A stretch of 9,312 bases of DNA from assembly GCA_012516015.1 (NCBI GenBank), contig JAAYXG010000158.1, positions 1-9,312 on the forward strand, written 5' to 3'. Each line of letters begins with the position of its first letter. Position 1 is the first letter of the stretch. The translations under genes and the position numbers were made by a program. This document shows positions 1-7,641 of the stretch, in pieces. The stretch is from Lysobacteraceae bacterium. GTDB taxonomy: Bacteria > Pseudomonadota > Gammaproteobacteria > Steroidobacterales > Steroidobacteraceae. A model generated the notes under the pieces. The model was not told where the DNA came from and did not search any database. It was given only the letters and a program-made list of their open reading frames with translations.

Positions 1-1162
1 CATCTTCCTGCGTCACGTTGCCCGGAATGACCCACGCCTCGATCGAGTATTCGCCGGTGAGCGTGATGCGCTGATAGAGCTTCCGACTGGTCGTCGTCGA
101 CGCCTGCGCTTTCGCCGTCATGCTCTTGAACATGATGCCCCAGCCGCCGACCCACTCGAAATCCGTGCCGACCCGGCCCGCCAACGTGAGATGGGCGGCA
201 GGATCCACGCCGCTCGTGTCGTACGCGGTGTTTCCCGATCCCGTCTGGAACTCGTAGAGGGCAATCACGTTCCGGTCGTAACGGCTGCCGCCGCTCGCGA
301 TCGTGCCTTCATAAAGCGTCGACGCCTTGCTGACGACCGTGTTGGTCACGGCGTTCAAGGGAATGCCGTTCGCCATCGCTTCGATGGCAGCGCGCATCTC
401 CTCGGCGTCGTCTGCGCAAGCATTCTTACAGTTGTGGAACTCCCGGCCGAGGCGAATCACGAAGCGCGAGTTCTCCGGGCTGTTCAGATTCATCTTCGGA
501 ATCGCAGCCTGATAGGCCTCTTCCATGTTCTCCGACGCGAAGAACGGCGACTGCGCGGTCGGCGAGCTGGAGCGGTGACAATCCGCGCAGTCGTACGCGA
601 TCAGAAGATCGTAAACGCCCTTGAAACCCGCTTCTGCCGCCGTCGCAGGGAAACGCTTGCTGCTGCCGGGATCGCGGACGTCCTCAGGCGGAATGAGCTC
701 GATCTGTCTGCCGCCTCCGTCCGATGCGCCGACCCAGTCGGTAATCCAGCGCGTGAGAATCGTTGCGCACGCACCGGGATCGGCTTCCCAGCAGTTGTGG
801 CCGCCCGCCACCTTCACGACGAGAGGCGACTGAGACGGAGTCGAGCGATCCACGATCGCGGTAGCCTGCTGGTACGCCGCGTTCACGTCATCCGATCGGG
901 CGAACGTAGGCGCCTGTCCGCCGGCATTGTGGCAGCCGCCGCAACGACCTTCCGAGCGAATGTTCTCCCAGAAGTTGATACGGAACGCTTGAACGTCATC
1001 GCTCGCGGGCGCTGGGCCGCTGTAGGCGGGGCCGGCGGTGGGCGGACTCGTCGGATCGTTCGTCACCGTATCGGCGCCGCCGCTGCAGCCGCTGAGCGCG
1101 AACGCAGCCAGGGACGCAACCACGAAGAGGCGGGGCCAGCCGATTGATAAGACGCGCTTCAT
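1..1162 (-). CDS. Di-haem cytochrome c-like lipoprotein with LamG-like domain, partial (3' end beyond window)
   Basis: This frame stays open from an ATG at 1162 to the left edge, giving 387 visible residues and no stop. The N-terminus is a lipoprotein signal with lipobox L23-S-G-C26. Ser at +2 suggests outer-membrane sorting. Two haem c sites are visible: C74-G-G-C77-H78 and C192-A-D-C195-H196. Each is followed by a similar segment containing His-Asn-Cys (122-124 and 243-245) and a second Cys (132 and 249), so the protein seems to hold two copies of one cytochrome module. From about residue 297 the sequence looks like the start of a LamG/concanavalin-like domain (NVIALYEF, then EYSIEAWVIPGN), a fold that often binds carbohydrate or other surface ligands. 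A GGAG lies about 9 bases before the ATG. It follows the 410-residue mono-haem gene by 13 bp, presumably in one operon. Electron transfer or ligand binding at the cell surface is inferred; the substrate is unknown. Confidence 0.88.
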   Translation of the reverse strand, partial: MKRVLSIGWPRLFVVASLAAFALSGCSGGADTVTNDPTSPPTAGPAYSGPAPASDDVQAFRINFWENIRSEGRCGGCHNAGGQAPTFARSDDVNAAYQQATAIVDRSTPSQSPLVVKVAGGHNCWEADPGACATILTRWITDWVGASDGGGRQIELIPPEDVRDPGSSKRFPATAAEAGFKGVYDLLIAYDCADCHRSSSPTAQSPFFASENMEEAYQAAIPKMNLNSPENSRFVIRLGREFHNCKNACADDAEEMRAAIEAMANGIPLNAVTNTVVSKASTLYEGTIASGGSRYDRNVIALYEFQTGSGNTAYDTSGVDPAAHLTLAGRVGTDFEWVGGWGIMFKSMTAKAQASTTTSRKLYQRITLTGEYSIEAWVIPGNVTQED

Positions 1163-1175
1163 GCTCACTGTCTCC

Positions 1176-2408
1176 TCAATAGCCCGCGCAGTAGGCAGCG
1201 GTGTCGGCAAACACGCGCTTCAAATTGAAGTTATAGAGATTCTTGAAGTTGCCGGTGATCTCGGCGACCTTGCTGTGGTCGCCCGCATCGCTCGGCGAGC
1301 GGAAGCACATCGCACGGAACACCTTCTCCACCTGGCACTGCGCGAACGCATCGCTCTCCGCGAGCTCGCGAGCCATCGATTTCGCGCCAGCACCGTTGCC
1401 CGGCAGCGAAGAGGACCACCCGAGCAAGGTGTTCTGCCCGGGAAGTCGCATCCGGTTCTCCCACTCATCGGTGCGCGTGACATAGCCGGGCTTGAAGTTG
1501 TCGGCATTGATCAGGTACTTCGGCTGGACGGTTCCGGGCGTGTACACGAGCTGTCCGCCAGCGCCGAGCGTCTCGTCGAAGTCGTAGTACGCAAATGCCT
1601 GCGCCATCGAGTCCATGACGCTGTGACAGCCGAGACAGTTGTTCAGAAACACGCTGCTGTCGCCGCCCGGGCTGCGCGTGACGTCTTGGCGAATGCGATC
1701 CGGCGGCTTCGTGAAGTCCATCACCTGCTCCAAGTCTCGGCACAGGTGGTTGAGCATCGTGAAGCGGAACATCGCCCGGTTCGTGCCGTCAATGAAGAAG
1801 GCTTGCGCCGCGGCGCGCGAAGTAATGACCCCGGCCGTCGCGTCGGGCGGCAAGCCGTTGAGCGAGGACTGAACCGCGGGAACGAGCTCGTCTCTCAGAT
1901 TCGCGTGATTGCTCTCGAGCGCCTCGTACATGTCGTTGTTCGCGGGGGAGTACGTGCCGCTCCTGCCCACGTACAAGATGTCGTCCCACAGCACGCGCCG
2001 GAAATCGGCGTTGTCGCGCACCAAACCGATGACAGTCGCCGTGTAGTCGTTGAGCGGCGCAAACACGTCCTGGTCGCGATTCGTCCAGGGCGTCGCGAAA
2101 TTCTTCAGAGTGACGCTGTAGAAGTTGCTGGTGCGCGGGTCGGTCTCGTCGTTGATGATGTAGAGAGCGGTCGCCTCCGCACCGTTAGCGAGAAGATAGT
2201 TCTCCAGTGCGTCGAGCGTCTCCGGCGACGGAGGCGTGCCCGTCAAGCGGTCGTACATGCGCTTTGCCTGCGCGCGCGCGTCCGCCATCGCGGGCTGTTG
2301 CCCGAACGCAAACAGCACGGCTGCGATCGCGCATGCGATCGTTCGCGCAAGCCAGTCGCGGCGACGACCTCGCCGGTTCGATCCAGTTGTCCGATGCATC
2401 TTGCTCAT
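1176..2408 (-). CDS. Exported mono-haem protein resembling DUF1592/DUF1588/DUF1585-type cytochromes
   Basis: The product is 410 residues. A twin-basic N-region and hydrophobic stretch (about 20-36) form a signal peptide with likely cleavage after A40-M-A42, so the protein should be periplasmic. The mature N-terminus contains YDRLTGTPPS (52-61), reminiscent of the start of planctomycete-type PSD1 cytochrome proteins. A single haem c site, C258-L-G-C261-H262, is followed by SVMDSMAQAFAYYDFDE, similar in layout to the DUF1588 CxxCH-x-DP-x-GFAxExFD pattern. The C-terminal stretch with FAQCQVEKVFRAMCFR (355-370) resembles DUF1585. These family links are made by eye and are tentative. AAGG seven bases before the ATG supports this start. 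It is the first gene of a two-gene minus-strand unit, divergent from the HzsA-like operon. It probably binds one haem c; its partner and reaction are unknown. Confidence 0.9.
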   Translation of the reverse strand: MSKMHRTTGSNRRGRRRDWLARTIACAIAAVLFAFGQQPAMADARAQAKRMYDRLTGTPPSPETLDALENYLLANGAEATALYIINDETDPRTSNFYSVTLKNFATPWTNRDQDVFAPLNDYTATVIGLVRDNADFRRVLWDDILYVGRSGTYSPANNDMYEALESNHANLRDELVPAVQSSLNGLPPDATAGVITSRAAAQAFFIDGTNRAMFRFTMLNHLCRDLEQVMDFTKPPDRIRQDVTRSPGGDSSVFLNNCLGCHSVMDSMAQAFAYYDFDETLGAGGQLVYTPGTVQPKYLINADNFKPGYVTRTDEWENRMRLPGQNTLLGWSSSLPGNGAGAKSMARELAESDAFAQCQVEKVFRAMCFRSPSDAGDHSKVAEITGNFKNLYNFNLKRVFADTAAYCAGY

Positions 2409-2423
2409 GCCAGGCCTTCAGGT

Positions 2424-2480
2424 GTCGGATCTATCGTTCGTGGAGTGGCGCCGACCGTGCAAAGTCGGCCATCCTCCGAC
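2424..2480 (-). promoter_or_regulatory. Alternating GTCGG/CCGAC arms in the leader of the minus-strand operon
   Basis: Four short complementary arms alternate: GTCGG (2424-2428), GCCGAC (2450-2455), GTCGGC (2464-2469) and CCGAC (2476-2480). The middle pair forms a perfect 6-bp stem with an 8-base loop. The third and fourth arms can form a competing 5-bp stem with a 7-base loop. They lie just upstream of the mono-haem gene's start, so they could be alternative leader hairpins or a repeated protein site. The stems are short and chance is a real alternative. Confidence 0.2.
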
Positions 2481-2756
2481 ATGCGGCGGGACTATACGCA
2501 GCAAGAATCGGTCGAGTAACTGTCTCAATCGTCAGACGTCGCGCGAGGGAGACAGTACCGAAACATTCGCGCGCGCGTGTAGGCTCGCCGCCACGATGCG
2601 AGCACATTCAACCTGCGGCGCTCGGTGCTCGAGTGTGAGCAATGTCACGCTCCGGGAGAATCTAGGACACCGCGGCCCACATAATCAGGGTTCGTCGCGG
2701 CCACTCTGTGACTTGCTTAACGGATCGCGGAATATGTCGCGTTGATGATGGGATTT

Positions 2757-2776
2757 GTCGACGGTGAACCGTTGAC
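2757..2776. promoter_or_regulatory. 20-bp imperfect dyad, possible operator
   Basis: GTCGACGGTGAACCGTTGAC is symmetric around a central GA, with 8 of 9 base pairs matching (core ACGGT-GA-ACCGT). It lies about 100 bases before the HzsA-like gene, in the less GC-rich part of the divergent region. Its size fits a dimeric repressor or activator site. No regulator gene is in the window, so the binding protein is unknown. Confidence 0.3.
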
Positions 2777-2874
2777 GGCCAAAGCAAGAAAGCAAAAACC
2801 GTCGCCGACCGCGCATCATACGACCGACCCTCGAATCGACAAGAAGCAGCTGGTATCGATGCCGGAGTTACGGA

Positions 2875-5667
2875 ATGTCTAACCAAGCGGGAACTCGACG
2901 CGTGACGAGAGCGGTCGACGCGCTCGTGCGCACTGCTCTGTTTGCCGGTGGCCTGACACTCGTCCTCGGCGCGTGCAGCAGCGGGCCGGGCGGCACCGAC
3001 GTGACGATCGGCAGCGGCCAGAACATGGATCCGGTCACGCTCGATTTTCCCGTGTTCTATGTAAAACGCCCGGTGCCGGATCCGGACGATCTCGAAGCGA
3101 TGGACTTCGATATCCGCGAGCCGCTCGGCTTTCAAGTCGGCGCCGATCTCTACATGCGAGATAAGGCGTCGCCTTCGGCGCTCGAGGTGAACCTCACTGA
3201 GGAGCTCACCCAGGGCTTCGGCGATATTCGCGACGTCGACGTCAACTTCGACGGCAGCAAGGTCATCTTCTCGATGCGCATCATCGAAGATCCGGACGCC
3301 GACCCGCTGCCGACGTGGAACATCTGGGAATACGACATCCCGACGAACGAGCTGCGGCGAATCATCGCCTCGGACACGATCGCCGAGGAAGGCCACGACA
3401 TCATGCCGCACTACTTGCCGGACGGCCGCATCGTGTTCACGTCCACGCGGCAGCGCCAATCGCGCGCGATTTTGCTCGACGAAAACAAGCCGCAGTTCGC
3501 GGCGCAGGTCGAGGCCGGCCCGGAGCAGCCCGCGTTCCTCTTGCACGTCATGGACGAGGACGGCACGAACATCAATCAGATCACATTCAACCAGAGCCAC
3601 GATCTCGAGCCGTCCGTGCTCAACGACGGGCGGATCGTCTATACGCATTGGGAACAGGCGCTGCAGGGCAGCCAGATGGATCTGTATGTGATCAGGCCCG
3701 ACGGCAGCGACCGTCAACTTCTGTACGGCGCGCACAGCCACGCGACGGGCACCGTCGATCCGATCACGAATCAGCCTTCGACGATTCAGTTCCTGCAACC
3801 GCGGGCGATGCAGGACGGGCGCACGCTCGCGCTCATTCGTCCGTTTACCGGCACGAACGAAGGCGGCGATCTCGTCCTCATCGATACGGACAACTACGTC
3901 GACAACACGCAAGGCTCGAGCCCTGCGAATGCCGGTCTGCGCGGCCCCGCACAGATGCGCGCGCTGCCGACCGATGTGCGGACGATCCCTGGTCCTTCGC
4001 CGGGCGGTCGTTACCGGTCGGCGTCGCCGTTGTTCGACGGCACGAACCGTTTGCTCGTGAGCTGGTCGCAGTGCCGGCTCGTCGAGGAGGGCCGCATCGT
4101 GCCTTGCACGGCCGACCGATTGAACGATACGGAGAATCCGCCGGTCGAAGCGCCGCCGCTCTACGGCATCTACGTCTACGATGTGCGCGACAACACGCAG
4201 AAACCGGTCGTCGCGCCGGAAGAAGGCTTCATCTATACGGAAGTCGTCGCGGGCGCCGCGCGGGCGCTCCCGCCTGTCATCCTCGATCGCGTCGCAGGCG
4301 TCGACTACCCCGATGAGTTGCTCACGGAGAGCGCCGGCATCCTGAGCATCCGCAGTGTGTACGACGTCGATGGCGTCGACACCGCGCCCGGCGGCATCGC
4401 TGCGGTCAGCAACCCCTCGAGCGCCGAGTACGCGAACCGCCCCGCACGTTTCCTGCGCATCGAAAAGGTCGTCTCGCAACCGGACGAGGACACTTACGAT
4501 TTCCGCAACAGCGCTTTCGGCGTCGCCGGCCGCCGCTTCGGCATGCGCGAGATCCTGGGGTATGCGCCGATCGAACCGGACGGATCGGTGCTCGTGAAAG
4601 TCCCGGCGAACGTCGCATTCGCGATCAGCGTATTGGATGCGAATGGCCGTCGACTTCCGGGCGTGCTCGGCGCACGCCACTCGAGCTGGCTACAAGTCGT
4701 GCCGGGCGAGACGCTCGAATGCAACGGCTGTCATGATGCCAATGCCAATCCACGCATCGCTCATGGCCGCAAAGGGCTCACCGACAGCGTCAATCCCGGT
4801 GCTCCCGTCACGGGCGGCCCATTCCCAGGCGCTAACCCGGTACTGGCACCGCTCGACATGGGGGAAACCATGGCCCAGGCCCGCGGGCGGGCGATGTGCG
4901 GCGGAGTCTGCGAGCCGAGCGTCGATATCGTGTTCAACGATTATTGGCAGCCGGGCTACGCGCCGGGAGTCACGCCCGGATCGTTCGATATGTGCTACGG
5001 CACCACCACGAACGTCAAGAACGACCCCGCGAATCCGGACAGCACGCACATGTGTGCGACAAGACTCTCGACGCCGGCGCCGACCCCCGACGCGTGCCGT
5101 ACTCAGTGGACGGGGCTCTGCCGGATCACGATCAATTACGAGGAGTTCATCCATCCGTTGTGGGGCATCGATCGATTCGTCGATGTCGATGGCGTGCCCG
5201 GCCCCGACCTCGATGCGAACGGTGTCGAGATCAATCACAAGTGCACGATCTGCCACTCGCCGGTCGCGGCCGACTCGACCGTCCAGGTGCCCGCGGGAGA
5301 TCTCGACCTCACCGACGGTGCTTCCGATGAGGAGCCCGATCACTTCCGCTCCTATCGCGAGCTGCTGTTCGGCGATATCGGCCAGGTCGTAAACGCCGAC
5401 GGGGTGCTCGAGGACGAGTGCATCCAAACCGTCGTCGACCCGGAGACGATGGTGGAAACCTGCGTGGCGTTCCGGCAGGTGCCGGCCCCGATGAGCGGCG
5501 CCGGCGCCCGTAGCTCCGCCCGCTTCTTCGACACGATGGAGGGGCGCCGGGTCATCACCGTCGACCATAGCGACTTTATGTCACCAAGTGAGTTACGCTT
5601 GCTGTCCGAATGGCTGGATATCGGCGCGCAGTACTACAACGATCCATTCGCCGCACCGGAGAATTGA
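2875..5667 (+). CDS. HzsA-related di-haem beta-propeller lipoprotein
   Basis: The product is 930 residues. It starts with a lipoprotein signal, lipobox L31-G-A-C34, with Ser at +2 suggesting the outer membrane. Residues about 115-350 carry WD40/PD40-type blades: DVDVNFDGSKVIFS from 120, HDIMPHYLPDGRIVFTSTR from 174 and HDLEPSVLNDGRIVYTHWE from 242. A middle region (about 480-650) with REILGYAPIEPDGSVLVKVP matches what I know of the hydrazine synthase alpha-subunit middle domain and ends in haem site C616-N-G-C619-H620. A second haem site, C790-T-I-C793-H794, lies in a Cys-containing C-terminal region that also has C675-x3-C679. The C-terminal EWLDIGAQYYNDP is typical of these proteins. The Tyr found four residues after the CxxCH His in true hydrazine synthase is replaced by Ala624. 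A role as an outer-membrane electron-transfer cytochrome is inferred. GGAG at 2864-2867 supports the start. It heads the six-gene operon. Confidence 0.95.
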   Translation: MSNQAGTRRVTRAVDALVRTALFAGGLTLVLGACSSGPGGTDVTIGSGQNMDPVTLDFPVFYVKRPVPDPDDLEAMDFDIREPLGFQVGADLYMRDKASPSALEVNLTEELTQGFGDIRDVDVNFDGSKVIFSMRIIEDPDADPLPTWNIWEYDIPTNELRRIIASDTIAEEGHDIMPHYLPDGRIVFTSTRQRQSRAILLDENKPQFAAQVEAGPEQPAFLLHVMDEDGTNINQITFNQSHDLEPSVLNDGRIVYTHWEQALQGSQMDLYVIRPDGSDRQLLYGAHSHATGTVDPITNQPSTIQFLQPRAMQDGRTLALIRPFTGTNEGGDLVLIDTDNYVDNTQGSSPANAGLRGPAQMRALPTDVRTIPGPSPGGRYRSASPLFDGTNRLLVSWSQCRLVEEGRIVPCTADRLNDTENPPVEAPPLYGIYVYDVRDNTQKPVVAPEEGFIYTEVVAGAARALPPVILDRVAGVDYPDELLTESAGILSIRSVYDVDGVDTAPGGIAAVSNPSSAEYANRPARFLRIEKVVSQPDEDTYDFRNSAFGVAGRRFGMREILGYAPIEPDGSVLVKVPANVAFAISVLDANGRRLPGVLGARHSSWLQVVPGETLECNGCHDANANPRIAHGRKGLTDSVNPGAPVTGGPFPGANPVLAPLDMGETMAQARGRAMCGGVCEPSVDIVFNDYWQPGYAPGVTPGSFDMCYGTTTNVKNDPANPDSTHMCATRLSTPAPTPDACRTQWTGLCRITINYEEFIHPLWGIDRFVDVDGVPGPDLDANGVEINHKCTICHSPVAADSTVQVPAGDLDLTDGASDEEPDHFRSYRELLFGDIGQVVNADGVLEDECIQTVVDPETMVETCVAFRQVPAPMSGAGARSSARFFDTMEGRRVITVDHSDFMSPSELRLLSEWLDIGAQYYNDPFAAPEN

Positions 5668-6410
5668 TGAGTCGTCCGCTCTCGCTGCTAGTTCTGCTGG
5701 TCCTGCTATTCACAGCGAGTGCGCAAGCCGACGACGAACCGCGCAAGATCCTGATCGCAGACCCGTTCATCGAGCTGCACACCGGGCCCGGCCGGGGCTA
5801 CCCCGTCTTCCATGTCGTGGAACGCGGTCGCGAGGTCTACATCATCAAGCGCCGCACCGACTGGTTCCAGATCCGAACGGATCGAGGCGTGGAAGGTTGG
5901 GCTCCGCGGGAGCAGATGATCGCGACGCTCGAGCCGACCGGCGAGCCGCTCGACCTCGAAGAGCCCGCGCGAGAGAACTATATGAGCCGCCGCTGGCAAG
6001 GCGGCGTCATGGCGGGGGACTTCGGCGGTGCGAGTCTCGTGTCCGCGTTCGGCGGCTATGCCTTCAGCGACAACCTCTCGATCGAGCTCACCGTCAATCA
6101 CATACTCGGCGAGTTTTCGAATGGCTATAGCGCAACGCTCGGATTGATGCACGTATTCGTCCCCGAGTGGCGCATCTCGCCCTATTTCACGCTCGGCACC
6201 GGCGTCATCTATACCAAACCCAAATCGACGCTCGTGCAGGTGGAAGACCGCGACGATCAAATCGGCTACGTCGGCGGCGGACTCCAGTTCTATCTAACTC
6301 GCCGTTTCATGTTGCGCTCGGAGTATCGAAACAACGTCATCTTCACGAGCCGCGACGATAACGAGGAAGTGGACGAATGGAAGTATCTCGGATTCGCGTT
6401 CTTTTTCTGA
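5667..6410 (+). CDS. SH3b domain plus outer-membrane beta-barrel protein
   Basis: The start is the ATG at 5667-5669, which shares one base with the preceding stop (TGATG) and has GGAG five bases upstream; an in-frame upstream ATG at 5610 would bury the signal peptide. The 247-residue product begins with a clean signal peptide cleaved after A19-Q-A21. Residues about 27-88 form a bacterial SH3 domain (ELHTGPGRGYPVFHVVERG, then DWFQIRT and GWAPREQM), a fold that often binds peptidoglycan or peptides. From about 106 to the end, alternating hydrophobic strands (GGVMAGDFGG, LSIELTVNHILGEF, GGGLQFYLTRRFMLRSEYR) and a terminal GFAFFF indicate an outer-membrane barrel like the OMP_myx_plus (TIGR04565) type. 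The SH3b part would lie in the periplasm. The one-base overlap implies translational coupling to the HzsA-like cytochrome and suggests the two act together. Confidence 0.92.
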   Translation: MSRPLSLLVLLVLLFTASAQADDEPRKILIADPFIELHTGPGRGYPVFHVVERGREVYIIKRRTDWFQIRTDRGVEGWAPREQMIATLEPTGEPLDLEEPARENYMSRRWQGGVMAGDFGGASLVSAFGGYAFSDNLSIELTVNHILGEFSNGYSATLGLMHVFVPEWRISPYFTLGTGVIYTKPKSTLVQVEDRDDQIGYVGGGLQFYLTRRFMLRSEYRNNVIFTSRDDNEEVDEWKYLGFAFFF

Positions 6411-7087
6411 TCGCCCTCTGCGCCTCGACGCTGCCGGGCTGCGCATTGTTCGGCCGCGGCGGCGATGCGCCGCCCGAGGCCGTGGCACCGGCTGCGACTG
6501 CCAGCGACGCGCTGGGCGAGCCCGCGGCGGACAGCCCGATCATCGATCCTCGAGTCGAGCGTCGCGAGATCCGCAGAACGCGCATCGACACCGAAGATTT
6601 CGAGCTCGGTGCGTACGTCGGCATCCTCAGCATCGAGGATTTCGAGAGCAACGCCGTCTATGGCGCGCGCCTTGCCTATCACCTCACGGAAGATTTCTTC
6701 CTAGAAGGGACGGTTGGCCACACGCAGGCGGGTCGTACGAGCTACGAGAATCTCTCGGGCTCGGCAGACCTCCTCGACGATGACGATCGCGACTACACCT
6801 ACTATGTCTTGTCGATGGGCTGGAACGCCCTACCTGGCGAAATCTTCATCGGCAAGAACCGCGCATACAACTCGGCGTTTTACCTGATCGCCGGCATCGG
6901 CAGCACGCGATTCGCCGGCGACGACCGTTTTACCGTAAGCGGCGGGTTCGGCTATCGGGTGCTGCCGACCGATTGGCTCGCCGTGCATTTCGACGTGCGC
7001 GATCACGTCTTCGATATCGATCTCCTGGGCAAGAAGAAGATCGTCAATAATTTAGAAGCGCATCTCGGTTTGTCGATTTTCTTCTGA
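6377..7087 (+). CDS. Lipoprotein with outer-membrane beta-barrel domain (OMP_myx_plus-like)
   Basis: The product is 236 residues, starting at an ATG that overlaps the preceding gene by 34 bases. A GAGGAAG lies 7-13 bases upstream. The signal ends in lipobox L19-P-G-C22. A Pro/Ala-rich linker (about 28-55) precedes VERREIRRTRIDTEDFELG, the kind of sequence that opens the OMP_myx_plus barrel domain. Barrel-like strands then run to the end (VYGARLAYHLTEDFFLEGTVG, GFGYRVLPTDWLAVHFDVRDH), with C-terminal LGLSIFF ending in Phe as outer-membrane barrels often do. It appears to be a distant relative of the barrel half of the preceding gene, without the SH3b domain. Function is unknown; an outer-membrane partner of the cytochrome lipoprotein is the likely reading. 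The combination of a lipid anchor and a barrel is unusual but known in this family type, to my recollection. Confidence 0.9.
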   Translation: MEVSRIRVLFLIALCASTLPGCALFGRGGDAPPEAVAPAATASDALGEPAADSPIIDPRVERREIRRTRIDTEDFELGAYVGILSIEDFESNAVYGARLAYHLTEDFFLEGTVGHTQAGRTSYENLSGSADLLDDDDRDYTYYVLSMGWNALPGEIFIGKNRAYNSAFYLIAGIGSTRFAGDDRFTVSGGFGYRVLPTDWLAVHFDVRDHVFDIDLLGKKKIVNNLEAHLGLSIFF

Positions 7088-7133
7088 GCGACGATGTGTG
7101 GTGGGTATGTGCGTTTGTGAAGAGGTACCAACC

Positions 7134-7637
7134 GTGCCGTCATGGAACATCAAGCATTGGATTCGCGCGGCCGCACTGACGGCGACTCTCGTCGTCTCGT
7201 CGATGGTGGGCGCGAGCAGCTCGGTCGCACCGAGCTTCACGCTGCCGTCGCGAAGTGGCGACATGGTCTCTCTCGAGCAACTGAAGGGCCAGGTCGTCAT
7301 GATCAACTTCTGGGCGAGCTGGTGCGGGCCCTGTCGCCAGGAGATGCCACTTCTCGATCAGATGCACAAGCGCTACAGTTCGCTTGGCTTCACGCTGCTC
7401 GGCGTGAACGTGGAAGCAAACACGAAGGATGCCGAACGCTGGCTTGCGGAGACGCCGGTCTCGTTCCCCGTGCTGTTCGACAAGGACAGCAAGGTCAGTC
7501 AGATGTACCAGGTGAGCGCGATGCCGAGCACCGTATTCATCGATCGCAAGGGCCACGTTCGCTACCTGCACCGCGGCTACAAGCCGGGCGATGAGAGCGA
7601 GTACCTCAATCAGATTCGCGCGCTGTTGAAGGAGTGA
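7134..7637 (+). CDS. TlpA/ResA-like periplasmic thiol-disulfide oxidoreductase
   Basis: The product is 167 residues from a GTG at 7134. AGAGG eight bases upstream and the signal peptide favour this start over GTG/ATG codons at 7098-7107, which would add a Cys-containing tail before the signal. The signal peptide (hydrophobic 12-26) is probably cleaved after V25-G-A27. The rest is one thioredoxin domain of the AhpC/TSA-TlpA type: APSFTLPSRSG opening, active site W63-C64-G-P-C67 in NFWASWCGPCRQEMP, and cis-Pro 131 in SAMPSTVFIDRKG. Such proteins reduce disulfides in the periplasm, for example apocytochrome c CxxCH cysteines before haem attachment. In this operon the target could be the haem-site cysteines or the Cys-rich tail of the adjacent DUF4266 protein. 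It lies 46 bases after the barrel lipoprotein and 4 bases before the DUF4266 gene. Confidence 0.93.
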   Translation: MPSWNIKHWIRAAALTATLVVSSMVGASSSVAPSFTLPSRSGDMVSLEQLKGQVVMINFWASWCGPCRQEMPLLDQMHKRYSSLGFTLLGVNVEANTKDAERWLAETPVSFPVLFDKDSKVSQMYQVSAMPSTVFIDRKGHVRYLHRGYKPGDESEYLNQIRALLKE

Positions 7638-7641
7638 GAGG

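Larger units (their letters stand above)
2409..2874. promoter_or_regulatory. Divergent intergenic region between the two cytochrome operons
   Basis: These 466 bases separate two divergent start codons and must carry promoters for both units. No convincing full sigma-70 promoter was found. On the minus strand a TATAGT hexamer lies at 2496-2491, with only a poor -35 around 2514-2519; if used, it leaves a leader of about 75 bases before the mono-haem gene. On the plus strand CATAAT at 2680-2685 is a possible -10 without a recognisable -35. Small ORFs overlapping this stretch lack a plausible ribosome site or recognisable product and look like chance openings. The plus-strand gene has a clear GGAG at 2864-2867, seven bases before its ATG. 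Confidence 0.5.

Noticed and set aside
191..1147. Plus-strand open frame of 318 codons at the left end
   Set aside because: It is antisense to the di-haem LamG lipoprotein, whose lipobox and two CxxCH sites are on the minus strand.
1038..2519. Plus-strand open frame of 493 codons across the mono-haem gene
   Set aside because: It covers the start of the lipoprotein gene and all of the mono-haem gene on the opposite strand, is Arg/Val-rich and has no recognisable features.
2236..2745. Small plus-strand open frames across the divergent region
   Set aside because: No ribosome site, no recognisable product, and they begin inside the opposite-strand gene.
2742..2752. FNR-like half site TTGAT upstream of the HzsA-like gene
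   Set aside because: The second half ATCAA is absent at the required spacing.
2662..4680. Long antisense open frame (672 codons) opposite the HzsA-like gene
   Set aside because: Arg/Asp/Val-rich composition without domains, fully opposite a gene with clear signal, motifs and ribosome site; typical GC-rich shadow.
2875..5667. True hydrazine synthase and anammox metabolism
   Set aside because: The Tyr ligand position is Ala, no other hydrazine synthase subunit genes are present, and the neighbours are outer-membrane barrel genes.
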